From: Symsagittifera roscoffensis
Taxonomy: Eukaryota > Xenacoelomorpha > Acoela > Convolutidae
Length of the DNA: 64,000 bases
NCBI RefSeq assembly: GCF_963678635.1
Contig: NC_087062.1
Location: 66,509,415-66,573,414 of the forward strand
Reading direction: 5' to 3'
A program made the position numbers and the translations under genes. This document shows positions 22,789 through 34,665 of the stretch, in pieces. Under the pieces are notes generated by a model. That model saw nothing but the letters and a program-made list of their open reading frames with translations, ran no database searches and was not told the DNA's origin. Every line of letters starts with the position of its first letter. Positions within the stretch are counted from its first letter, which is position 1.

Positions 22789-25700
22789 ATTTTGCGCTTG
22801 CGCGCGCATTAAATCACTGTGTAGCGCGAAATACCTTGCGTGTTAAATTTTTTAAATTGGCTAAAGCCGTAATTTAACCCAAAATAGTCACAGGTAAAAT
22901 ATCTTTTCAACTTTGTGCTCTGAATAACAATATTTTTCGAGTGATCTAAAAAAAGTCAATCAAAAACTGCTAATAAAAAACTCGTCTTTTATTTGATTGG
23001 GGAGGCGAAAGCTCACTTAGTTGATGTGGGGGGAGGGAGGGATCATTTTTGCTGAATGTTTTTCATTAAGTTTTTATGATAAGTGAAAATTTTCGCTTCG
23101 AAAGAATTTTTTAAACTTATGGTTCTTGCCAGACTTTATCAATCACTGAAAAACGACCCGTTAAAAAATATCGTGTGAAAAATTTTCTAGAACAAATAGC
23201 TTATTGGTGCAATCTTGGAGTTGGCTGAGATATTTTTTCCACCGACTTGTTTAAAACAGTTGAAAAACTGAACGAGTATTCGAAAACAAATTATATCTTG
23301 CTTAAGAAAATGTTTTAATGGTTTTATTTGGTTTGCTAATGCCGAATATACAAAAAAATGATAATTTTGAAGTTTTTGAAAGAGTAATAAAGTTTGGATT
23401 TTGGCTTCAAGTTATGTCGGCTTTTTTTTCTATACCCTGAAGTACCTAGCATACAAATGGTGCATTTGAATTGAGGTTATCTCTGTGTTTATTTCCAAAG
23501 AGCATATGCAAACAAACATAATTTTGTTTTGCCATATTTTATTTTTAGTAAGTTCTGATTGTTCTGATTTAATCAAAATTTTGATCTAAAAATGTTGCGC
23601 AATTGTAGAGAGGCCACTGAGCATAGCATAGGCTTAGATCTTATGATATAGAAAATTGATTTCCTAATTAGTTTGCAGAATTTTTGAACATGATTTTGCG
23701 TAAATTAATTTTTCAAGTGAGCTTTTTGCAAACTATATAATTGTTGGTCAGTTGATTGCGATTGCTCACAAAATGTAAAACAAATACCAATTTTGTCACG
23801 AAATCGTTCAATCTGTTATAAGTTCTCCTAACTCGTTCTGCTCGGCTTTGCCCTTGTTTTATTCGAAAACACTCCCTGATCTAGTTAGAGGCTCACTATT
23901 TCTTTTTATTTTCGGCTAAGTTTTCCAAACTACTTTTTATTGATTTCCACTAGTAAAGAGGTGAAACACTTTTTCAAGTATAGGAGATATTGGACTTTTA
24001 TAAAATTGATTCACGCTATAAAACCAAATGGTTATTTTGAACTTTCAACGCTTGAACAGTTTGCTATAAAATTCATAAACGTTCTGTAGCTAATTCAAAC
24101 TATGCAAACTAATTGAAATGGTACGAAAACCTTTTTTTTTGCAGGAACAGTTTGCGTGAAAAAGTTGTAATCTGATAAATGCTTTAAAAGTTTTTCTTTT
24201 TACCAAATAACTTAAATTTCAACACTATTTTGTTCTTTGAACAGCCTGCATAGAAAATTATAGTTAGTAATTTTTTCACACTGTAAACTAACTTCATAAA
24301 ATTCAAATTTTGCAACATAAATAGCTTAAAACAACGTTTTTCTGTGAAGTCAATTTCAGCTATGAAAACAAATTGAAATCTTTTGAAGTGTCATTGCGTG
24401 AACAGTTTTCCTGAAAATTTTATTTCTGCAAAACAATTGAAACAATTGAAAAACAATTTTGGAAGCCACGCATCCGAACTTAACATTTTCAGTCTTTTGT
24501 CGCTTCATTAGTCCGCATAAAATTTTTTAAGAGTTTTGTTTTTCACTTCTGCGTATTTTTGCATTCACGCTGTTCAATAACAGCTAACTCACGGTGTGAA
24601 AAAAAATCATTCTAAGTTTCAAAGTTTCATCGCCTGATTAGTTTGTTTGTTAATTCTTTGCCAACCGATTCAAATTCACGCTACTAATCAAATTGAAATA
24701 AATTTTCATGCTTGAATAGTTTTTGTAGGAAAAAAAGCGTTTCTATAAACGATTCAAGTTATGATAAGAAGCTGGAAGTTTTCAAAGCTCCATCGCTTGA
24801 CCGTTTTGCTTGAAAACTTAATGTTTTGGCCAGCCGTTACACGCTATGAATTAATTTTGCATTTATGAACAAGCTAGGTTTTTTTGCTTTTGCTCCTTGA
24901 AATGCCAATGTAAAAATGTTTTTTTTTTGTCTTCCAATTCACGTTATAATTTTTTTTCAAAATCACATCAATTGGACACTTTTTGTTAACTAAAGGTAAT
25001 TTTCTGAGCAAATAAATTTACCTAGAGCTATAGTATAAAATGAAATGGTCTTTGAAGTTTTGGCTAAATTAGTTTGCTAAAGAAATAGAAAAACTGCAAG
25101 TTTCTGGGAACTGATTCATGCTAAGAAATAATTTAAAAGCTTGATCGCTTAGCAGTTTCATCGCTTGAACAGTTTAATTGCTTGAACAGCCTCAGCAGTA
25201 AAATTAATTTTTCCTTCAAACCGATTAAAATTCCTTGTTTTTAAATTTTTTGTCTATTTGCCGATCATATTTTTATTCTGATTTGTTCTGAATGAATTGG
25301 TAACGCGTTTCAACTAATGCAGATTTTGACAAAAATTATATCAATAGATGTTTGAAATTTCTTGTTGTCAAAAAATTCGAAATTTTTGGTACTTATTTTA
25401 AATCTTTTTGATATTTTTTTCTAGTTATTTAGTTCGAGATCTCTATCCATGGCAAACACAAAGTGCAAGGACGAGCTCTTACTTGACCTCTAGTTTCAAT
25501 TCAATTCTACCACAGCCTCGACTTCAATAGTGGTACCACGCAAAAATTCTAGAGGAAAAACGGCCTGGAGTCACAAAAAATGATAGCTCTTCTGAGATTC
25601 GCAACACCACTTCTGTAATAGCGAAACACAAGTCCAAATTTAAAGGTTGTCTTTTTTAATACAAAAACAAAATGTATACAAAAATACTCCGGTCTATTTT

Positions 25701-26915
25701 GTAACATTGTAGACCAGAAAAGAAGCTTTAATATCTCTATTAATCGTTTAGCGAAAATAGTCTGCTTCTTAGACTATAGAAAAATGGGTATTGTCTAAAT
25801 AATACAAAATGGACAAAAACTTTGCTTTGAAATGGCTGATTTTGACCTATGGTGGTATTAATTAGATTTATCCAAGTTTTAAATTGAACAATTCCTTACG
25901 CTTGCGTTTTCACAAACAAGTTTTTGTCGACAATTTGTTTCAATCTATCCAAATTTTCAATCTATTCTAGCTTAAATTGTTTCAAACTATATCGCCTGGA
26001 AGGGCCTGAAACGCAAATATAAGCTGTTCCCAGGCCTTCCCCTCTCATTTCTAATCAAAAAATAATTACTGGAAAGAGGTATTAATCCATTCTTTTTTCA
26101 AGTTTGATTTTTTTAGGTACTTAAAAAGTCTGGACGAACAAAAACCGGTCCTCCTGCACATGCAAAATACTCTTTAGGTTTCTTAAAACTTTTCAAATTT
26201 TTTTAGCCAATCATTTCAAAACTGGTAACCCTTTTGACAGTTTCTAGGTACCCACAATGTCTGAGCGTAGAAAAACTGGTCCTGCGCATGACTAAAACAA
26301 AGCTTACGCAAAATTAATTGGATATAATTTGTAACATTATTTACCAGAAACGATGTTATTTTATATCTATTACTAGTTTTAGGAGAAATGTTTGCTTCTT
26401 AAAATATTGAACAATGGATGTCGCCTAAATAGTCCAAAATTGAATAAAATGGCTGATTTTGAACTATGGTGGGGATAAGGGTTGTTCAAGTCTTAAAGTG
26501 AACAACTTTCTGTCGGCAATTTTTTTTGCTTTTTAATTTATCTCTATATATGTGATTTCAACTATAGGGCCTGAAAGGGCCGCAAAAGCAAACATAAACT
26601 GTTTCCACTCCTTCCCCTTTTTTAAATAAAAAAATTAACTATTGATAGAAAATTGATGATTCAATTACTTTTTTGTTGAAAAATAAATTAGAACAAAAGC
26701 AGCAAATGAGAAAAATATTAGTCAAAAAGTTATGAATTAATAACATTCGGTTTCAGTGAATCAGAAAAAAAACGCACTACTTTTTTCCGATTCTTTTGTC
26801 TATTTTATCCAATTGCTTGCCATGCTTTGCTAATGTTGTATCGAAAACTTTGTGCCGTTTTGACTCTGTCTGCTAAATTTTGTGTTTCAATCTGTTTATA
26901 AGGCTTTCCTTGTTT

Positions 26916-29760
26916 TCTTTTGCATATCAGATTTCAAAACCGTTTCAATATTTTTTGCAAGCTTTATTAGTTGTTTTTGTAAATTTACAGTAATCTTGAA
27001 TATTACTCACGGATAAAGGCATTCTTGTTATGGTTCCGACCGGGGGAGAAATGTCGTATTAGGGAGTGTTTCAATTCTTTTTCCACCAATACTTAAACAC
27101 GAAAGTTTTGATGATAATAAAAGCTTTTCTTTTTAAAGACCTAATTGCCGAAAACACCTTGAAGACCCTGAATCGAAAAAAGCTTTATTGAAAGTTAATC
27201 ACCCAAAAAATCACTTTTTTAGCGGACACCCGTCTGCTCGCCATCCTTTTTAAAGCATACTGGTACCGAAGGCCCTTTAGGAACTATTGGGGTGTTGGTT
27301 GAGCAAAAATTGATGTCTTAAAATATGATAACAAGGAGTGAATCTTTTTTTTTGGGGGTGGGGGAATATTATCCGTTCTTTTTTCAGGTCCGAGTTTTGC
27401 ACTTGTCTGGGCGTACAAAATCCGGTCCTGCGCAAGTCAGTCTAAATTCTCTTTAAGTAAAAAACTCTTATTTTTTTGAAACAGTGTTTCCAAAATTTTC
27501 ACACTTTTGTTAGATTCTAAGCACCCAGAAATTCTAGGCACCCAGAAAATACAAAAACAGGTCCTGCGCATACCTAAAAGCTCTTGGAATTTTATTAAAA
27601 GTAAGTTTACTCGAAATCGATAGGGTCTAATTTGTAACTTTGTATTTCTGAGAGGAAGCTTCATTTTCTCTCTTGCTCGTTGAAGGAGAAATTTCTGCTG
27701 TTGAATTATGAAGAAAAAAATCGGGTAAATAGTCCAAAATCTGATTTTAATTATGGTGGCAATAATCGGGGTTCTTCAAGCTTTAAAATGAACTTTTCAC
27801 TACGCTTGCAATGTCACCAACAATTTTTTGTCGACACTTTTTTTGTTTAACATCTATTTAATATAGATCTAGCTTAAACTTTTTTGAACTTTAGGGTATG
27901 AAAGGGCCTCAACGGCAAACATAAATTGTTTCCATTTGTTTCCCTATATTGTGTAACCGACGAAATCATTTTAATTACTGATTAAAAAATAGTAATCAGT
28001 TACTTTTGTGTTGAATCATCAAATTTAATGAAAAAATTGAGACGGAAGGTTAATGAGTTGAAAACTTTTGTTTTAATTGAATCGAGGAAAAACGCATTAC
28101 CTTTTTTGATTTTTTTGTCGAATTTTTGTCCAGTAGCTTGCCATGCAAAGCTATTGTTGTACGACAAGTTTTGCGCAGCTCCGCTTAGGCTCTGTCTACT
28201 GGAGTGTTTGTTTGAATATATTATTAAATTTCTTCACTTCCTCTTGTACATCAGATTTCCAAAACGCCTTAATGGTTCATGCGACACTTTTGAATTGAAT
28301 GCGAATACATATCATTATCTTCGAAACTACCCATTGATAAAGGTACTCTTGTTATTGTTCCGACCACTGAAAATGGGATGAACTTTGTTTTCGGGTGTGC
28401 TTCAATTTTTTTGACGGTTGCCACTAATAGCCAAATACAAGGGTTTTGGTGACAGAAAAATCAGATTTGTAGATACTTGATTTCCGAAAAAACTTTGAAG
28501 AACCTGTATCAAAAAAAAGTTTTCTGGAAAGTTAGTCGATCAAAAAATCACATTTTTTAGCGGGCACCAGTCTGTTTGCGGACAACTTTGATGCATACTG
28601 GTACCGAAGGCTCTTTACGAACTATTAGGGTGTTGACTGAGCAAAAATTGAGAACGTAAAATATGGTTTTAGCCAAATATTAAACAAAAAATTCAGACTC
28701 TGTTGCAGAAAGAGGTTTGTGGAAAAATAGTCTTAGAAATCATGTTTTTTTCAGCGTGCACCCGTCTTGTCCTTTCGCCATCAGATTTAAGGCATACTGG
28801 TACCGAAAATTTTTAAAAGAAAAAATTAGGTTTTGGCTAAGCAAAAATGGATGTCGCAAAATGAGAAAGTAGGGATGCGTTTTTTGATGGAGAGGGGAAT
28901 TAACCAGCTCTTGCTTCAGATTTGCTTTTGATAGGCCCTAAAAGGTCTGGACATACAGAAACCAGTCCTGCACATGCCTAAAAACTTTAGTTTTTTAAGT
29001 GTATCTTGTATATCAGATTTCAAAAACGCCTCGGTTGTTTATGTAAAACTTTTGAATTGAATTTAAAACCATACCGAAATCTTGAAAGTTACTTATTGAT
29101 CAAGGCACTCTTGTTATTCTTTCGACCGATGACCGGGAGTGTTTCAATTCTTTTGAGGGTTGGAACCAATAACTAAACAAGAAAAATTTGATGACAAGAA
29201 AATCAGATTCTTAAAAACTTGATTTCCGAAAACACTTTGACGACCCTTTATCGAAAAAAACTCTAGGTAACAAGTCAACCAAAAAATCATTTTCTTAGCG
29301 CGCACCTGTCTGCTCTCCGTCAGTTTCAGTACATACTGATACCGAAGGCTCTTTAGGAGATATTAGGGTATTGTTTGAGCAAAAATTGATGAAGTAAAAT
29401 ATGGTTTCAACCAGTTGTTAAACACAAGTTTTGCCACGGATTGATGATTAATAAAAACTTGAATTCTGAAACCACTTTAAAGACTAGGTTGCAGAAAAAC
29501 TTTTCTGAAAAAATTGTCTATCAAGAAAATCATGTTTTTTATGCGCGCACCCGTCCGCTCTTTGTCAGTTTTAGTGCACACTGGTACCGGACTCTTTTCA
29601 GAAACACTTGTGTTGGGTAAGCAAAAATGGATGTCGTCAAACGAGAAAAATTGATGAATCATTTGAGGGCGAAGAGAAAAAATCCGCTCCTGTTTCAGGT
29701 TTTTTTTCAAGGTAACTAGAAGGTGTGGACATACAAAAACAGTTTTCATACCATTACATA
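26916..29760. repeat. Array of diverged iterated motifs
   Basis: A block CACCCGTCTGCTC ... ATACTGGTACCGAAGG ... GAGCAAAAATTGATG recurs about five times (near 27230-27320, 28565-28660, 28760-28860, 29305-29400, 29550-29640). A second block, AAACCGGTCCTGCGCATG, recurs near 27420, 27560 and 28965 and also inside the 7.86 kb units (18470, 18595, 26150, 26275). These look like a degraded tandem array of an ~0.7-1.3 kb unit. The 117-codon frame at 28028-28381 lies in it but has no family resemblance. Confidence 0.65.
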
Positions 29761-30037
29761 TTGTGTCTCAACTGTGAAAGTACTAATATTCAACATCAAA
29801 CCTTTTTGTGGCTGTAGAAGCAATTATTATTTTCGGAAAAAGAAACGCCAGTTGTACAATTTTCGTGGTCTGTAGCAGAAAATCAAGGTTTTACAGTGAC
29901 CAGATCTCAGTTAACTGCTAAAATATAGTAGATAGGCATTTGGTCTTTCTGACATGAACGAATCGCCAAAAGGGTTCCTAGGCCTATTTGTTCAATAAGT
30001 GGATCTATGATAACTATCTTAGTAGATCGAACAAATG

Positions 30038-30157
30038 CTATTTTCGTTGCTCTTTTGGATTCTTTGATAATTCGCTAAACTGAAAGCATGCAATTATGTA
30101 GAAAAACATCAACTCAATATCTCTTTTCAAAAGCAACATGAAGATAATTACTTTCAT
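30038..30157 (-). CDS. Short signal-peptide-like frame, possible relative of the frame at 30577
   Basis: From the ATG at 30157 the frame gives 39 residues starting MKVIIFMLLL, hydrophobic then basic-ended (KNPKEQRK). Upstream codons and DNA resemble those before the frame at 30577: both have ATTTCA, then a CGACATCAG/ACGTCAG core, then an ATGCA run, and the translated leaders share ISTSAMQ/SSTSAMQ. I infer two tandem paralogous first exons. A splice donor could cut this frame after the signal peptide, so the true C-terminus is uncertain. No family recognised. Confidence 0.25.
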   Translation of the reverse strand: MKVIIFMLLLKRDIELMFFYIIACFQFSELSKNPKEQRK

Positions 30158-30300
30158 CACAAGTAGAATTTGTCGCTGCATGGCTGATGTCGATGAAATT
30201 GCTGTATGTGATCGGAGCGTAGCGATAAGAACATGTGTGCCTATTAGCATGCGATAATTGCTTCAATGATGTGTTCATTAAAACAAAAAAAAACAATTAT

Positions 30301-30405
30301 CCTACCTTGCCAAGTAAATATGAAAATCATTTGATTTGTTAGAGAAAGATCAATTACTCAGTGAAGTGCGCGCAATTCAAAATGGCAGTTTTTTGAGTAT
30401 ATAAC
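30301..30405 (-). promoter_or_regulatory. Possible promoter and first exon with donor (minus strand)
   Basis: Reading the minus strand, TTATATAC (30398-30405) could act as a TATA box. About 90 bases further, GGCAAG/GTAGGA at 30301-30309 is a fair splice donor. Then a T-rich stretch and CTAATAG/GCACAC (near 30240) give a possible acceptor ahead of the short frame at 30157. Each element is individually weak; recorded because order and spacing are sensible. Confidence 0.2.
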
Positions 30406-30576
30406 CTTGAAGCAGCGAATGAATCAATGGCACATTTTCCATGGGCATGCTAATCGACACACACGCTAAAAACCGGCCACTGTATCTGATTTTGCGGATG
30501 CTTAAACCTTTGTTCTCTTCTAAAATGATTCAACTTTTTGAGAGAAAAGGATCCGATACTCCTGTCTTGTGATCTT

Positions 30577-30852
30577 CTAACCCCAGTTGAAAGCTGATGG
30601 CCTTTTTTTCATGGAGTTTAGTTTTGGGTTGTACTTCACATATAGATAATGGCTGTTGATTGCGTCCCTCTCATTGGATATTTGCGAAAAGTGTTTCTGT
30701 TTGCGAAGCACATTCAGCGGTTCAAACATAATTATGTATTTCTCCCAATCTTGATTGAGGTAATTCCTTTCGAAATGACGCGGTTGGAAAGCTGGGTTCG
30801 GATATAATCCCAGAGATTCATATATTGACAATAGTAAGCAAAGCTTAACCAT
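30577..30852 (-). CDS. Putative secreted peptide precursor
   Basis: From the ATG at 30852 there are 91 codons. The start MVKLCLLLSIYESLGLYP could be a short signal peptide. The body is hydrophilic with Trp, Tyr and Pro and little low-complexity bias. The end is KKR (82-84) followed by PSAFNWG and stop: a polybasic cleavage site followed by a short peptide ending in Gly, the arrangement used for C-terminally amidated neuropeptides. Base composition is noticeably less AT-rich than the flanks, supporting coding. The frame is open for 26 codons upstream of the ATG and an AG (TTTTTGTTTAG) precedes it, so the start could instead lie in an exon beginning near 30925. I recognise no known family, and the hydrophobic start is modest. 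Confidence 0.4.
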   Translation of the reverse strand: MVKLCLLLSIYESLGLYPNPAFQPRHFERNYLNQDWEKYIIMFEPLNVLRKQKHFSQISNERDAINSHYLYVKYNPKLNSMKKRPSAFNWG

Positions 30853-30959
30853 CGTTTTGCTCGTTGTGTAGTTGTATTGCATCGCTGACGTTGAAATAGA
30901 TATGCGATGCAGAGCTGCTAACCTAAACAAAAATCACTATTTCAGTTTTTCAAAAATGA

Positions 30960-31262
30960 TATTGGTATTCAAAAGCGGAAAAAAAACTGCTCGTATAAGG
31001 GCAAAGTCCTGAATGTTCCGACTGCCTTTTAAAGTTTATGGAGTAGTGCTCGCTTTAATGAATTGATCATCATATTTAAAAAAATTAAAACTTCAAATTT
31101 TTTTTCTAAGATTTTACTTTTGAAAATTATCCCCACACGCTATGTTAAGAACAAAATTATAGTTTTAGCATTTAGCAAAATGCTAAAGTGTTAAATCGAC
31201 CAAATAGCATATCGCAATTCAATTTGATACGATTTCTAAGACGGGTTAAATCTACGCTTAAG
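30960..31262 (-). repeat. Inverted copy of the dispersed repeat at 15735
   Basis: ACTGCTCGTAT, GTTCCGACTGCCTTTT and, at the right, ACGGGTTAAATCTACGCTTA are the reverse complement of parts of 15900-16265 with moderate divergence. It sits just upstream of the peptide-like frame at 30577 in its own orientation, so it may separate that frame from its promoter. No coding content. Confidence 0.6.
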
Positions 31263-31851
31263 CGTTAAAAGCACGAATATATTGTGCAATCCCAGGTTGA
31301 CCAAAAATGCTAGTCATACAATTTTTATGAGAGTATTCTGCAAGACATGAATGAAGGAACAAAATTAGATAGCGACTGTCCAATTGAGTGAAAAAAAAGG
31401 AAAGACTCAACACTACTTCCTTGAACCACACACGCAAAAGGTAAAAATTAAGTTTAGCCTGAACACCAAGCAAACCTAAACTTTCGATGGTTTTAAAGAA
31501 CCCTGATGCACTTCACTCGTAAGCGGTTATGATTAAAGATCGATAGAACCTAATGCAAACACAAAAAAAGACATGCCGAAAAATTGCGTAGTCAGAAATT
31601 TGTTGGACAATGGTCAAGTACGCTAATGATAAGTTTGACATCTTTTCCAAATCATGTGCTAAGAGAAGGTTCGGGTCTCAATGGTTTTAAGTTTAAAATT
31701 TGAAAGATTTTATTTTGTTTATCTATTGAGAACCAGTGAAAAGAACCAAATAGGATGAAACCCTTGCAGTATCCACTTGATTGTGCAAAAATATTCACAT
31801 TTTTTCAACATCTTATAATGAGTAAAACAAAAACCTACCAGATTGTCTTTT
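31263..31851. other. No supported gene
   Basis: Less T-rich than the left half. Minus-strand frames at 31258-31473 and 31719-31973 have no recognisable features. Ends exactly where the LINE-associated leader begins (GCGCCCTGTAT). Confidence 0.4.
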
Positions 31852-31862
31852 GCGCCCTGTAT

Positions 31863-32255
31863 GGGGGCGTTCAACAGTGCCGAAGTACAACAGTGCCGAA
31901 AAAGGCAGGAAAATTTCAGAATAATTTCAACGCATTTTCTAAAGAGCGAGAAATTACTGACGCTAATTATCAAAGAAAATCACTCCAATTTCGGCGCCAA
32001 AAATGTCTGCAACTGCAAGTTTAACAATTATTTTGGCGCCAAAACGTCTAAATTGCAAATTTTCTCTCCCAAAATCTTTAAGTGCCACTTCAGATTGTAA
32101 ACGTTTGTCGCCGTTTAATTTTTGATTGCCGCACTTAATATGTGGAAATTTGTTCATATTGTTCATATTTGTTGAACAAAGTTTTCATTTTCGGCACTGT
32201 TGAACAAAGTTTTCATTTTCAGCACTGCTGGACTTCGGCACTGTTGTACTGCGTC
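31863..32255. mobile_element. 393 bp inverted-repeat element inserted in LINE copy A
   Basis: The octamer CCCTGTAT occurs on both sides (31855-31862 and 32256-32263). Copy B has the unoccupied site with a single CCCTGTAT at 37425-37432. The termini share CAACAGTGCCGAAG in inverted orientation, and further CGGCACTGTTG units lie inside both ends. The interior holds two TTGGCGCCAAAA-like palindromes. No transposase. An 8-bp target duplication suits hAT, P or Merlin; the ends are not a clear match to one. Confidence 0.85.
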
Positions 32256-33428
32256 CCCTGTATCAACCTACCGGTAAACAAATCTAACGCTAAATAAATC
32301 TCGCGATAAACAGCTCTCAGATGATTACTGCAGGCCTCTTTTCTTTTCAAGAATAAGTGTCCATTATACAATTTGCAATGTTCAGGCATGTATACCCCAT
32401 CCATAACAACTGAACGTTTTTTTTTTCAAAATACAGCTTCAACATTAAGAAAGTTACAAGAACTATTCTTCATAGTTGAATTAAAGATTATTTGACTTCT
32501 GAGGCCCTAACAATTGTCATGGGTTGAAATCAAAAAAATATATCTATACTTAGAGTCTTTGCTGTCACCAGATTTTAGTAAACAGTTTCATCGGGTCGCT
32601 CTTTTTAGAAAATCGGATTTTATTTTTTTGCGTGCTTTCTTTTACAAAATTGTTAATCGAAATTCTAAATACTGTTAAAAACATTAAAAGCAATTTATTT
32701 GAAATATCATTCTATAAGTTTTGAAAAATTAAGTTAGATACACGTGGTAATTTTCTGTTCTATCTGGCTTTACTTCACTCTGTAAAAATTATATGCAGGA
32801 AAAGTCTCCACCAAGCTGACCAAAACAAAAACATTTAACTCATTTTCAACAAAGTCGCGCGATCATCTTTTCAAAAAGGTAGTCTGACAATAAACCTGAT
32901 GGAATGACTTCCTCTTACAGCACCTTGACTCCAACAAGAATATAACAATTTATTCTGGACTTTTCCCAATTCTGACTGATCAAGTCAAAGAAACAAACAG
33001 TTGCAGACGAAAGTCTTGAAGTACACCTTGAAATAAAACGAACCAAATTGAATTAAACTATGACTCCCGTGTTTTACTTTTTTTTAGAAAAAGGGACAAA
33101 ACAAGTCTTACTGATTTTCTACTTTCTTTTCAATTTGCCGCTTAGCAAAACAGCTAACTTACAAGAATTCTAGCAGTAGACAAAGAGGCAAATAATTACA
33201 TGCAGTTGAATTTGTTTTTTCTACTCTCAAAAAGTTTTGTACCAAATAGTAGTTGAGCGCTCTACTTCGAAATACAAATGCTTTTACCTTTTGAATCAAA
33301 ACGAAGAATTAGCGGTCATAAAAAACAGTTTTGAAGGGTTTTTATTTTTGCTAGTTGCCCTGAACTAGACTCAATTTAGTGTCTTTGATGCCATAACCAT
33401 TACAACTTCATATTACAACTTTTATCTT

Positions 33429-34595
33429 TTGCGTTTTAGAATTCAACAAAAACAAGCCAGTAGTAATTTGCTTCAATTTCGAAAACTATTTCCTTGGTGG
33501 AACCAACACCAGCTGTCAGTTGGTGCAAATGGCCGTTCAGCGGACTGCAAAACCCGCTGCCAGAAGGTTTGGGTTGGGATTGGGAGATCGCCAGATCCCG
33601 ATGTGTACTCTGGCGAACACCTACTGAGAGACGCCATCTATACAGCATTAAAGCATCACATCCCCTCAGGCCGCCGCAAGGATGTGATACCCCTACTTCT
33701 GGAGCCAGCTTCCAGATGGATCATCGAACGAGACAACATCCGTTCTCATAACCCGACTTCACCGGAGGTCGAGACTCTTAACAACCGCATCCAGATAGCC
33801 ATCCGGCAGAACAAAACAGCCAAATGGAAAGATATCTTCAGCAGTTTCGACCACCGTACTGACACAGCAAAACTTTGGAGAACAGTAAAAGCAATAGGCA
33901 ACAAGACAAGCAAACAGCGGAGAAACCAGCCTAACAAATTCAAAGGGAAAAAAATGAAGAAGACGTTTACCTCCGCGAAGGACCTGGCACACAGATTTAA
34001 CAAGCAGTTCACCATTCCGAGGGCCCACAGGACATCACAAGCCTACAGGACCATCACCAAGAGCATCCAAAACAGATCCCTTGCAGATCACCCAACGCTC
34101 ACCACAGCCCAGGTGATCAAGGCATTGAAGAAGGTCAGAAACTCGAAAGCCACAGGCCCAGATGGCATCACAATGATCCATCTCAAAAACTTGGGACCCA
34201 AAGCCAACGAACATGTGACGAGCACGTTCAACCTGTCACTTTCAAGAAGTCAAATACCCGCCATCTGGAAGACTTCCATCATCATTCCACTACTGAAGCC
34301 AGTAAAACCCACCAACGAGAGTGCGTCGTACCGGCCGATATCACTTTTTTGCCCCGCAGTCAAGATACTCGAGAAGTGCCTTCTCCCGATACTCCAGGAA
34401 CACCTCAAGACGGCAAAACATCAATACGGCTTCAGACCGCGACACTCTACAGTCACAGCGCTCAACGAACTATCAACTGCAATCGCAGACGGCTTCAATC
34501 AACAAAAACCCGCGGCCCGTACTGTTCTCGTTGCATTAGACCTCTCGAAAACTTTCAATTCTGTGTGCCACGTTACCCTCCTGAAGCTGATTTAA
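33429..34595 (+). pseudogene. Reverse transcriptase N-terminal part, LINE copy A
   Basis: 388 codons. The first ~45 come from the element's leader and are fused to the RT region by the internal deletion, so this long frame is an artefact of the deletion. Motifs: ATGPDG (241-246), YRPISL (301-306), QYGFRPRHST (332-341), LDLSKTFNSV (370-379; the catalytic Asp is kept, the usual AFD is TFN). It stops at LLKLI because of a one-base shift that copy B also has. RT function would be target-primed reverse transcription. The missing endonuclease and the shift make this copy inactive. Confidence 0.85.
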
Positions 34596-34665
34596 CGAGT
34601 ACACGCTTCCAGGAGCCCTTGCACGCTGGTTAGCCACGTACCTGCACGGTAGACAGGCCTACACA

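Larger units (their letters stand above)
19241..26915. repeat. 7.86 kb tandem duplication, unit 2
   Basis: Homologous to unit 1 up to ATAAGGCTTTCCTT near 26912, after which the sequences part. Contains the extra ~310 bp at 21172-21478 and lacks the ~530 bp repeat of unit 1. No supported gene. Confidence 0.9.

Noticed and set aside
28028-28381. 117-codon plus-strand frame with hydrophobic stretches
   Set aside because: Leu/Phe-rich because the strand is T-rich, lies in the degraded motif array, no motif and no start context.
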